Below, piece after piece: positions 10,861 through 21,275 of a stretch of DNA of 64,000 nt. Position numbers and translations under genes: made by a program. Position 1 is the first letter of the stretch. Each line of letters opens with the position of its first letter. Below the pieces are notes generated by a model. The model had not been told where the DNA came from and searched no databases. It worked only from the letters and a program-made list of their open reading frames with translations. Origin of the DNA: Molossus alvarezi (lineage: Eukaryota > Chordata > Mammalia > Chiroptera > Molossidae); contig CM073899.1 in assembly GCA_037176705.1 (NCBI GenBank), forward strand, positions 2,294,001 to 2,358,000, given 5' to 3'.

Positions 10861-13800
10861 TCATGTGACATTTGTCTTTCTCTGTTTAGCTTTTTTGCTT
10901 AAGATAATACTTTCCAGGTCCCTCCATGTCCTCTCATAGGATAAGAGATCTTTCTTTCTTACAGCTGTATAGTACTCCATTGTGTATATGTACCACTGCT
11001 TTTTTATCCATATGTCTACTGATGGACATTTGGGCTGTTTCCAGATCTTAGCAATTGTTAATAGTGCTTCTATGAACATGGGGGTACATATATTATTTCT
11101 GATTGGTGTTTCAGGCTTCTTAGGGTATATTCCTAGAAGTGGGATCACTGGGTCAAATGGCAGTTCAATTTTTAATTTTTTGAGGTAACACCATATTGTT
11201 TCCCCTAGTGGCTGCACCAGTCTGTATTCCCACCAGCAGTGTGCTAGAGTCCCCTTTTCTCCACACCCTCGCCAGCACTTGTTGTTTGATGATTTGTTCA
11301 TGGCGGCCATTCTGATAGTGTGAGGTGATACCTCATAGTTGTTTTACTTTGCATCTCTCTGATGATGAGTGATGTTGAGCATTTCTTCATATGTCTCTTG
11401 GCCATTTGTATGTCCTGTTTGGAGAGGTGTCTATTTAGCTCCTCTGCCCATTTTTTAATTGGGTTCTTTGTCTTTTTTTTGTTGAGTTGTATAAGCACTC
11501 TATATATTTTGGAAATTAACCCCTTATCTGATGCATCATTGGTGATTATGGTCTCTCATACAGTGGGAGATGGTTGTTTCTTATGTTGTGCAGAAATTTT
11601 TGAGTTTGATGTAGTCTCATGTGTTCATTTTCTCCTTTGTTTCTGTTGCCTTAGGTGAAGTATCAGTGAAAATTCTGCTGTGTATGATGCCTAAAATTTT
11701 GTTGCCTACATTTTCTTCTAGGATTTTTATGGATTCATGAATCACATTTAAGTCTTTTATCGATTTTGAGTTTATTCTTGTGTATAGTGTAAGTTGATGG
11801 TCTAATTTTATTTTTTTGCATGTAGCTGTCCAATTTTCCCAACACCATTTTTTAAAGAGGCTGTCTTTACTCCATTGTATGTTCTTGCCTCCTTTTTCAA
11901 ATATTAATTGAGGATATTGCCTTGGGTCCACTTCTGGGTTCTCTATTCTGTTCCACTGATCTATCTGCCTGTTCTTGTACCAGTACCAGGCTGTTCTGAT
12001 TACAGTGGCTTTGTAGTATAACCTGAAATGTGGAAATGGGATCACTCCAACTTCGTTGTTAGTTTTCAAGATTGCTGTGACTATTTGAGGTCTTTTTTGG
12101 TTCCATATGAACTTTTGAAGTATTTGCTTTTCAAATATGAAATATATATATATCACTTAGAAAGTATTGAATCAGAATTTAAAATATATATATTTATGGT
12201 TTCTTCTACAAAAAAAATTAAACTCTAGTTCTGTGAAGTATGTCATTGGTATTTTGATGGGGAATGCATTGAATCTATAGATTGCTTTGGGTAATATGGA
12301 CATTATAATGATGTTAATTCTTCTAATCCATGAACAACGTATGTGCTTCCACTTTTTTTCTATCTTCTTTTATTTCTTTTTACAATGACTTGTAGTTTTT
12401 TGCAAATAGGTCCTTTATTTTGTTGGTTAGGTTTATTCCTAGGTATCTTAATTTTTTTTGCTGTGATGTTAAATGGGATTGTTTTTTTAGTTACTCTTTC
12501 TGTGACTTCATCATTGGTGTATAAGAATGCTGTTGAGTTCTTGATGTTGATTTTGTATCCTGCTACTTTTCCAAATTCATTTATTAAGTATAGAAGATTT
12601 TTGATGGAGGCTTTGGGGTTTTCTATGTAGAGTATCATGTCATCTGCGAATAATGACAGTTTCACTTCCTCCTTTCCAATTTGGATCCCTTTTATTTTTT
12701 CTTTATGTCTGATTGCTGTGGTTAAAACTTCCAGTACTATGTTAAATAAGAGTGGCAAAAGTGGGCATCCCAGTATTGTTTCTGTTCTTAAAGAAAATGC
12801 TTTCAGTTTTTGCCCATAGAGTATGATGTTGGCTGTAGGTCTTTCATATATGGCCTTTATTATGTTGAGATTTGATTCCTCTATTCCCACATTGCTGAGG
12901 TTTTTGTGTTTTTTTTTTTTTATCAGAAATGGGTGGTAGATTTTGTTGAATGCTTTTTCAGCATCTATTGAATTTTATCTCTCATTTTGTTTATGTGGAG
13001 TATCACATTTATTGATTTGCAAATATTGTACCAGCCTTGCATCCTGGGATGAATCCCACTTGGTCATGGTGAATAATTTTTTTGATGTATTGCTGGATTT
13101 GATTTGCTGGTATTTTGTTCAGGATTTTGGCATCTATGTTCATTATGGATATTGGCCTGTAGTTTTCTTTCTTTGTAGTGTCTTTTTCTGGTTTTGGAAT
13201 TAGAATTATGCTTGCCTCATAAAACAAGTTTGGAAATCTTCTTCTTCTTGAATTTTTTGAAATAGTTTGAGGAGAATGGGTGTTAGTTCTTTGATGTTTG
13301 GTAAAACTCCCCCATGAAGCCGTTCAGGCCTGGGCTTTTGTTTGCTGGGAGAGTCTTCATTGAATCTTCAATTTCTTTTGTTGTTATTGGTCACTTTAAG
13401 TTTTCTATCTCTTCCCAGTTCAGTTTTGGGAGACTATGTGTTTCTAAGAATTTGTTGAATTTTGCTGAGATTGTTGAATTTGTTGCCATATAATCATTCA
13501 TAATATTTATTAACAATCCTTTGTATTTCTGTGGTGTCAGTTATTATTTCTCCTCTTTTATTTCTGATTTTGTGTATTTGGGTTCTCTCTCTATGTTTCT
13601 TGGTGAGTCTAGCTAAGGGTCTATCAATCTTGTTTATCTTTTCAAAGAACCAGCTCTTTGTTTCAATGATCCTTTGAATTATTTTTTGGTCTCCATGTCA
13701 TCTATTTCTGCTCTGATCTTTACCATTTCCTTCCTTCCAGTTGCTTTGGTGTTTTCTTTTTGTTTGCTTTCTAGTTCTTTAAGTTGTGAGGTTAGTCTAT

Positions 13801-14731
13801 TAGAAATTTTTTTTGCTTCTTGACATAGTCCTGTAGTGCTATGAACTTCCCTCTCAGAACTGCTTTTGCTGCATCTCATAGATTTTGTGTTGTATGTTCA
13901 TTTTCATTGGTATCCAAGAAGTTTTTAATTTCTTCCTTGATCTCCTTGGTAACCCATTCATTGTTCAATAACATCCTATTTAGCCTCCATGTTTTCAAAT
14001 GTTTTTGCATGTTTTTGTTGCAGTTGATTTCTAGTTTCATGTTATTGTGATCTGAGAAGATGCTTGATATGATTTTAATCTTCTTGAACTTGTAGAGACT
14101 TCGTTTTTGCCCTAACATGTGGTCTATCTTTGAGAATGTCCCATGTGCATTTGAGAAGAATGTGAATTCTGTAGTTTGGGGGTAAAATTCTCTGTAGGTA
14201 CTTATGAAATCCATTTGGTCTAGTGCTTCATTTAGATTCTGTTTCCTTGTTAATTTTTTGTCAAGATGATCTATCCAGTGATGTCAGTAGCATATTGAAG
14301 TACCCTGCTATCATTATATTGCTGTCAATTTCTCCTTTGAAGTCCTCCAGAAGATTTTTATTATAGTTTGATGCTCCTATATTGGGTACATATATGTTTA
14401 CCAAGGTTATATCTTTCTGTTTGATAGATCCTTTTAATATTATGTAGTGGCCTTCTTTGTCTCCAGTTATGGCCTTCATTTTGAAATCTACTTTATCAGA
14501 TATGAGTATTGCTACCCCAGCTTTTTTTTGCTTTCCGTTTGCTTGAAAGAGTTTTTTCCATCCCTTCACTTTCAACCTATGTGAGTCTTTTGTTGAGAGG
14601 TGGGTCTCTTGTAAACAACATATATGTGAGTCATGCTTTCATATCCAGTCAGCTACTCTGTGTCTTTTTACTGGAGCATTCAAACCATTCACATTTAAGG
14701 TGATAATTGATATGTACCTATTTATTGCCAT
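10861..14731 (-). pseudogene. LINE-1 ORF2 (endonuclease/reverse transcriptase) pseudogene
   Basis: ORF2 encodes the protein that nicks target DNA and reverse-transcribes LINE-1 RNA. The start is the ATG at 14731, giving MAINRYIS, the usual ORF2 opening. The endonuclease domain is readable at 14261-14575. There the conserved GDFN motif reads GYFN, losing the catalytic Asp. Reverse transcriptase pieces lie at 13009-13227 ([22 protein letters not shown]) and 12360-12890, which keeps the catalytic FADDM. C-terminal pieces lie at 11617-12156 ([20 protein letters not shown]) and 10861-11310, with the [11 protein letters not shown] cysteine-rich segment. Frameshifts separate these pieces, for example after FIPG near 13040. 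The reading frame is also interrupted by the insert at about 12127-12222. The protein would be inactive. Confidence 0.93.
12127..12222 (+). repeat. Templated insert within LINE-1 ORF2
   Basis: In the LINE-1 at 17996-21275, the [14 protein letters not shown] region is continuous. Here the equivalent DNA is split after GAAGTATTTG and resumes at TCTAGTTCTGTGAA, with about 96 extra bases between. Of these, 12151-12218 match 10454-10520, in the unique flank about 1.7 kb away, essentially perfectly. This is not LINE-1 sequence. It looks like break repair copied from a nearby template, though a non-autonomous element present twice cannot be excluded. Confidence 0.85.
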
Positions 14732-14775
14732 TTTTGTTTAGTATGGTTCTATTTTTCTTTCTATTTCTTCTACAA

Positions 14776-15667
14776 TTACAGTAGTCCTTTTAGCATGTCT
14801 TGCAGTGCTGGTTTGGTGCTAATGTATTCCCTTAGCATTTCTTTTTTTTTTTTTTTTTTTGGTCTGGGAAACCCTTTATTTGACCTTTTATTTTGAATGA
14901 TAGCTTTGCTGGATAGACTTGTCTTGGATTCAGGTCCTTGTTTTCAATGATCTTGATTACTTCATGCCATTCCCTTCTGGCCTGTAGTGTTTCTGTGGAG
15001 AAGTCAGCTGAGAGCCTTATGGGGTTTCCTTTGTAGGTAACTTGTTGCTTATATCTTGGTGCCTTTCGGATTATCTCTTTGTCTTTAATTTTTGGCATTT
15101 TAATTACTTGTGTCTTGGTGTGGGCCTGTTTGGGTTCTTCTTACTTGGGGCTCTCTGTGCTTCTTGAACTTGAATGTCTTCTTCCATCACCAAGTTAGGA
15201 AAGTTTTCTGTCACTATTTCTTCAAATATATTCTCTAACCCTTGCCCATTTTCTTCCTCTTTGGGGACTCTTATTATGCAAATGTTATTATGTTTCCAGT
15301 TGTCCCACAGTTCTCTTATGCTGTCTTCCTGTTTTTTAATTGTTTTTTCCTTTTGGTTTTCTCATTGTTTTTTTCTACCCTGTCTTCTAATTCATTGATC
15401 TGGTCCTCAGCTTCCTCTGCTCTGCTGGATAGTCCTTCCAATGTGTTCTTTATTTCTGCTGTCATTTTTTATTCCCACTTGGTTGGTTTTCAATGTTTCT
15501 ATATCTTTACTCATGGTGCTGATGTCCTTATTCATGCTGTTGAGCTTTCTCAAGATCATGGCTCTGGACTCTACCTTTGATAATTTACTTAACTGCATTT
15601 CATGGATTTCATCTTCTATAAAGTTCTCTTGTTCTTTCATTTGGGATTTGTTTCTTTGTTTCACCAA
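14776..15667 (-). pseudogene. LINE-1 ORF1 (RNA-binding chaperone) pseudogene
   Basis: ORF1p coats LINE-1 RNA as a coiled-coil trimer. The start at 15667 reads [16 protein letters not shown], a charged N-terminal part. The 15407-15667 piece continues into heptad-like sequence (MNKDISTMSKDIETLKTN) expected of the coiled coil. The RNA-binding and C-terminal part is readable at 14832-15098 (SADFSTETLQARREWHEV). The total span, about 297 codons, is near normal for the family. The frame is broken between the two pieces and again at a roughly 20-residue A run (T run on plus, about 14840-14861), probably a slippage expansion. Confidence 0.9.
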
Positions 15668-17188
15668 ATATTCCCTGTGGGTGTTGGTGTTCTGCTGTTT
15701 GTGGCTCCCTCTACTGGGTTTTGATGGGCCTGGGTGTGTCCACGTTAAACACCACTGTCAAGTCTTACATTCCTGGGTAGATTTGCAAGCCCAGGAACCA
15801 TTCAGTTATCCTCTAGCTGTTTTCTGGTGGCTAGTAGTCTCAGTTACTCAGTGCCTTGGAATGTAGCCCTGGTGTTCTGCATAAGAGGATTTCCAGAGGG
15901 TGAAATAAATGCTGGTTGTTAATGAGCATCAATTTTGCATTTCTTTGCCTCACCTGGGAAAGGCTGAATCTCCGTGGGGAGGGCTGTTGCTTTTCCCCAC
16001 AGCTCTGGGAAGGAGCACACTGGCCACTGTCCTTTGTGGCCGCAACTCAGCAAAAACTCTGAGTGCCCTCCAAATTCCTATTGTCCCCACAGAGTTCCAG
16101 CCCAGTCTGCCCTCCCTCTGCCATACCCCCAGGTGAGTGGCTGTGGCTATTTTAGCACTCTGTCCTGGCTCTCTGTGCTGTGGAGCGGGCTTGGTCTCCC
16201 CAAGGGCACTGCTCACAGCTAGGAGTGCTGTTGTCTGTGGGCTCCCAGCTGCCACCTTCTTGCGACTCTGCAGATCCTACCAGTGTCCCTGGTTATACGA
16301 TCCTGTCCTGCTGCTTTTCTGTTTCTTTTTTCCAAGGATTTGTCTTTATTTTAATTGTAATTCCCATTTTGTCCTGGGAGATTGTCTGTGTAACTTTTAT
16401 TCACTCGCCTCCATTTTCACATCCTCTATGCCTATCCTGTGCGCAGCTGGGTCACACAGGCCTCTCTGGTGCCCCCACACCCTGCAGTTCCCGCAGGCAA
16501 ATAGCTGGACAGCACCAGTCTCTCTAGGGCTCTGGCTTCCCACTGCTCTTCTGTGCGGCTGGACAGCACAGGCGTCTGTGGAGCCCCAGGTCCCGCCGCT
16601 GGTGGCCGGGGAGGGCTGCTGCTCCGTGGGGCTTAACTCCTGCTCAGCTTTTGCTGCAGTTTTGGAGGATGGGTCTCAGCTGCTGGTCTGTGCTACTATT
16701 GCCTGGGGATAAATGTCTGCTCCCCAGCCTCTGTTGCTGGGGGTATATCTCCACTCTGATCAGGCTGCTATTATGGGGGATGGTGCTGGGCTCTGGGCTG
16801 TCTGAGGCTTCTGTGACCGGCACCTTGGCAGCTCCACTACTGGGCACCAGTTTGTGTTGACACAGGGTGTCCACTGGTCTGATGGTGCCAGGTGCACTGG
16901 TGGGCTCAGGTTGCTGGGCCCTGGCCGCTCCCACTGCCTCCTCCCAGGGAAGACCCAAGATCTTCCAAAGTGGTGGGACCTCCCCACGGCGCAGGGAGAA
17001 GGGACCTGAAGGGCCACTCACCACGGTAGCCGGTGCTCTGTCCACAGCACAGGGGCCTTCTTCTCTACTTCTCTGCACTGCTCGGGTTTGGTCGTCTACC
17101 TTCATGTCCACTCACACTCTCTCACACACTCGCTCACTCTTTCACACACTCACCCTCCCTCCGGTCCAGCCCTCCACCATCTTCTCTC
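15668..17188 (-). promoter_or_regulatory. LINE-1 5' UTR / internal promoter region
   Basis: About 1.5 kb upstream of ORF1 in the full-length LINE-1, GC-rich and CpG-containing toward the 5' end as expected of a LINE-1 promoter. Its first bases read GAGAGAAGATGGTGGAGGG on the minus strand. The AAGATGG core near the start resembles the YY1 site that sets the start of human LINE-1 transcription; that role here is inference. Several plus-strand open frames across this region are shadows. Confidence 0.75.
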
Positions 17189-17203
17189 CCCACATTATAT
17201 TTT

Positions 17204-17404
17204 TACAATTTTTTCAAAGTATACCTAACATGGTGGTATTTAATCTAGCTTTTATTGTCCAAGCAGAGAGCAACCTTCAAATCTCCAGAACTGCGTTCCA
17301 TTTTGTGTCAGTATAATCAAGTCCTTCTCTCCCCTCCTTTTCCCTAATAGAGAATTGTTATCTCTCTGACTTTTACTTAAAATCCCCTGATCTTAAAAAA
17401 ACTA
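17204..17404. other. Short unique stretch
   Basis: Non-repetitive sequence downstream of the LINE-1 target-site duplication. Nothing recognised. Confidence 0.45.
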
Positions 17405-17546
17405 AAATATTTTATTTTATTATTTATTTATTTATTTAGTCTTTATTTCTTTATTTATTTTGGTACGTGCCCCTAGTGGGAACCAAACCTGGGACTCTCT
17501 AGTCCGCAGGCTGACACACCAACTGCTGAGACAAACGGGCCAGGAC
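17405..17546 (-). mobile_element. Truncated type B SINE
   Basis: A (TTTA)n-like tail is joined directly to GTACGTGCCCCTAGTGGGAA and the head complement CTGCTGAGACAAACGGGCCA. The central TC-rich part is missing, so the copy is internally deleted. It lies about 80 bp from the next type B SINE in the same orientation. Confidence 0.8.
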
Positions 17547-17644
17547 AAGTGCTGAAATATTTTAAATTACAGGACACCAGCATGATCATTTCCAAAGTGT
17601 AATGATAGGTTCACACCCATTGACTTAGTGAAGCATTTTCTTCT

Positions 17645-17897
17645 TCTTCTTTTTTTTTTAAATCCTCATCCGAGGATATTTTTCCATTTTTTGTACAGAC
17701 AGAGTGGGAGGAAGAGAGAGGAAGAGAGAGAGAGGGAAACATCGATGTGAAAGGGACACATCGAGTGGCTGCCACCCGCACGACCAACCAGGGCCGGGGA
17801 CAAACTGCAACCGAGGTACATGCCCTTAGCGGGAACCGAACCCGGGCCTCTCCGGACCACAGGCGGACACTCTAACCGCTGAGCCAAACCGGCCAGG
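17645..17897 (-). mobile_element. Type B SINE, complete, with 17-bp TSD
   Basis: Reading on minus, the head CCTGGCCGGTTTGGCTCAGC leads to the TGTGTCCCTTTCACATCGA block and the tail GATGAGGATTTAAAAAAAA. The perfect 17-bp duplication GTGAAGCATTTTCTTCT lies at 17628-17644 and 17898-17914. The long perfect duplication suggests a young copy. Confidence 0.96.
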
Positions 17898-18198
17898 GTG
17901 AAGCATTTTCTTCTGTTTGCGCAATGTGAGGGCCAGTTTCTGACTAGTCCAGAGATGAGTTTTTCATTCAACTGAGAAACCAAGGCTCTTCAAGTAACCA
18001 CCTCCAGGCAAAAAGCTAGAGGATAACTGAACCTTTCTTGGGCTTGAAACTCTACCCAGGAATGTAAGACTTGACAGTGGTGTTTAACGTGGGCCCTCCC
18101 ACACTCACCCAAACCCAGTAGAGGAAGCCACAAACAGCAGAACACCAACATTCACAGAAGAAAATTTTCAGGTTCCAAAACCCACAGAGATAGCCAAA

Positions 18199-20990
18199 AT
18201 GGTGAAACAAATAAATCCCAAATGAAAGAACAAGAGACCTCTACCGAAGAAGGGATATATGTCAACAAATTCGACAATCTAAGCAAAATGGACAAATTTT
18301 TAGAAACACATAGTCTCCCAAAACCAGACCAGGAAGAGATAGGAAATTTGAACAGACCAATAACAATTAAGGAAATTGAAGAAGTAATCAAGACTCTCCC
18401 AGCAAACAAAAGCCCAGGTCCACACGGCTTCACAGGGGAGTTTTGCCAAACATTCAAAGAAGAACTAACACCCATTCTCCTCAAACTATTTCAAAAAATT
18501 CAAGAAGGAAGACTTCCAAACTCATTTTATGAGGCCAGCATAATTCTAATTCCAAAACCAGAAGAAGACATTGCAACAAAAGAAAACTACAGGCCAATAT
18601 CCATAATGAACATAGATGCCAAAATCCTGAACAAAATACTAGCAAATCGGATCCAGCAATACATCAAACAAATTATTCACCATGACCAAGTGGGATTCAT
18701 CCCAGGGATGCAAGGCTGGTACAATATTCAGAAATCAGTGAATGTGATACACCACATAAATAAAATGGAGAATAAAAACCACATGATCATATCAATAGAT
18801 GCTGAAAAAGCATTCAACAAAATCCAACACCTATTTCTGATAAAAAGGCTCAGCAATGTGGGAATAGAGGGATCATATCTAGACATAATAAAGGCCATAT
18901 ATGAAAGACCTACAGCCAACATCATACTCAACAGGCAAAAACTAAAAGCACTTCCTTTAAGAACAGAAACAAGACAAGGATGCCCACTTTCACCACTCTT
19001 ATTTAATATAGTCCTGGAAGTGTTATCCACAGCAATCAGACAGGAAGAAAAAATGAAAGGGATCCAAATTGGAAAGGAAGAAGTGAAACTGTCATTATTT
19101 GCAGATGACATGATACTCTACATAGAAAACCCCAAAGCCTCCATCAAAAATCTACTATACTTAATAAATGAATTTGGCAAAGTAGCAGGATACAGAATTA
19201 ACATCAAGAAATTGATGACATTCTTTTGTTTTTATTTTTTTTATCCTTACCTGAGGACATTTTTCCATTTTTTGTTCAGATAGAGTGGGAGGAAGAGAGA
19301 AAGAGAGAGAGAAACTTCGATATGAAAGGGACACATCAAGTGATTGCCACCCGCACGACCCAACCAGGGCTGGGGAAAAACTGCAACTGAGGTACATGCC
19401 CTTAGTGGGAACCGAACCCAGCTCTCTCTGGACCACAGGCCAACACTCTAACTGCTGAGCCAAACCAGCCAGGGCTCGATGGCATTCTTATACACCAATG
19501 ATGAAGTCACAGAAAGAGAAACTAAAAAAACAATCCCATTTACCATCACAGCAAAAAAATTAAGATACCTAGTAATAAAATTAACCAAAGAAGTAAAGGA
19601 CCTATTTGCAGAAAACTACAGGACATTGAAAAGAGAAATAGAGGAAGATATAAAAAAGTGGAAGTACATACTTTGTTCATGGATTGGAAGAATTAACATA
19701 ATTAAAATGTCCATATTACCCAAAGCAATCTATAGATTCAATGCAATCCCCATCAAAATACCAGTGATATATTTCACAGAACTAGAACAAATATTTCAAA
19801 AGTTTATATGGAACCAAAAATGACCCCTAATACCCACAGCAATCTTGAAAACGAAGGACAAAGTAGGTGAGATCACAGTTCCGGATATCAGATTATACTA
19901 CAAAGCTACTGTAATCAAAACAGCCTGGTATTGGCACAAGAACAGGCATATAGATCAGTGGAACAGACAGAGAACCCAGAAATGGGCCTAAGACATTATG
20001 CTCAATTAATATTTGACCAAGGAGGCAAGAGCATACAATGGAGTAAAGACAGCCTCTTTAATAAATAAGCTTACACCATACACAAGAATAAACTCAAAAT
20101 GGATAAAAGACTTAAATGTGACCCATGAATTCATAAAAATGTAGGCAAAAAAATTTAGGACATCATGCACAGCAGAATTTTCATTGATACATCACCTAAG
20201 GCAATAGACACAAAGGAAAAAATGAACATATGGGACTACATCAAACTCAAAAGCTTCTGCACCGCCAAAGAAACAGTCACTAAAATGGGAAGGCAACCCA
20301 TTCTATGGGAGAGCATAACTGCCAATGATATATCAGATAAGGGGTTAATTTTCAAAATAAATAGAGTGTTCATACAACTCAACAAAAGGAAGACAAAGAC
20401 CCAAATTAAAAAATAGGCAGAGGAGCTAAATAGATACCTCTCCAGAAAGGACATACAAATGGCCAAGAGACATATGAAGAAATGCTCAACATCACTAATC
20501 ATCAGAGAGATGCAAATTAAAACAACTATGAGGTATCACCTCACACCTGTCAGAATGGCTGCAATCAACAAATCATCAAACAAGTGTTGAGGAGGTTGTG
20601 GAGAAAAGGGGACTCGAGTACACTGCTGGTGGGAATGCAGACTGGTGCAGCCACTATGGAAAACAATATGGTGTTACCTCAAAAAATTAAAAATTGTATT
20701 GCCATTTGATCAAGTGATCTTACTTCTAGGAATATACCCTAAGAAGCCTAAAACACCAATGAGAATGAATATACATACCCCCATTTTTATAGCAGCACTA
20801 TTTACAATAGCTAAGATCTGGAAACAGCCCAAATGTCCATCAATAGATGAATGGCTATAAAAGATGTACATGTACAGAATGGAGTGCTATGAAGCTGTAA
20901 GAAAGAAAGATCTCTTATCCTTTGAGACGACATGGAGGGACCTGGAAAGTATTATCCTAAGCAAAACAAGCCAAGCAGAGAAAGACAAAT
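18199..20990 (+). pseudogene. Chimeric LINE-1 ORF1-start/ORF2 pseudogene
   Basis: The ORF1 start codon at 18199 is followed by an early stop. A second in-frame Met at 18222 opens a 353-codon frame whose first residues (MKEQE) are ORF1. From about residue 12 on it is ORF2. It holds reverse transcriptase signatures: [50 protein letters not shown] and the catalytic FADDM. The frame ends inside the nested SINE (stop at 19283). ORF2 resumes at 19479 (AFLYTNDEV) and runs to a TGA at 19821, where a CGA Arg codon has probably mutated. Later pieces at 20165-20416 and 20645-20860 are out of frame. The endonuclease domain is absent and the protein would not function. Confidence 0.9.
19226..19477 (-). 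mobile_element. Type B SINE nested in LINE-1 ORF2
   Basis: A complete minus-strand copy inserted into the ORF2 frame. The duplicated target GATGACATTCTT (19214-19225) and GATGGCATTCTT (19478-19489) differ at one base. The nested position shows this SINE is younger than the host LINE-1. Confidence 0.95.
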
Positions 20991-21275
20991 ATCACATGAT
21001 CTCACTTATTTATGGAATATAATGATCGCACCAGTCTTAGGAATTGGGGAGACCCAGAGACATGGAAGTGGGGTACAGAGTGACAACCCTTAGAAGAGGG
21101 GTGGTGGGGGAAGGGAAGAGATAAACCACAGAACTTATATGCATGTACGCATAACCGATGGACACGGACAACAAAGCCGAGTATGGGGTGGGGGGAATAG
21201 GGAGGAGGGTGTCAATGTGGAAAAAAAGAAGAAACATCTGTAACAAAAATAAATTAATAAAAAATTATAAAAAAA

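Larger units (their letters stand above)
10599..17188 (-). mobile_element. Full-length but inactive LINE-1
   Basis: A complete 6.6-kb LINE-1 on the minus strand: 5' UTR (about 15668-17188), ORF1 (14776-15667), a roughly 44-bp spacer, ORF2 (about 10861-14731), a 3' UTR and an A-rich TAAA tail. A perfect 15-bp target-site duplication CCCACATTATATTTT at 10584-10598 and 17189-17203 proves a single target-primed insertion of a full-length RNA. Both reading frames are broken by several frameshifts and stops, so the copy cannot move by itself. Many CpG sites have decayed, and a 96-bp foreign insert sits in ORF2. Confidence 0.96.
17996..21275 (+). mobile_element. LINE-1 with large internal deletion and nested SINE
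   Basis: Contains the end of the 5' UTR (GCTAGAGGATAACTGAA), the ORF1 start at 18199, then an abrupt join near 18255 to the reverse transcriptase part of ORF2. It continues to the 3' UTR and an AATAAATTAATAAAAAATT tail. Compared with the LINE-1 at 10599-17188, roughly 2 kb is missing: most of ORF1, the spacer and the endonuclease part of ORF2. A type B SINE interrupts ORF2 at 19226-19477. No clear target-site duplication was found, so the ends are approximate. Confidence 0.92.

Noticed and set aside
15909..17316. Plus-strand open frames of 75-191 codons
   Set aside because: They are antisense shadows of the LINE-1 5' UTR on the minus strand.
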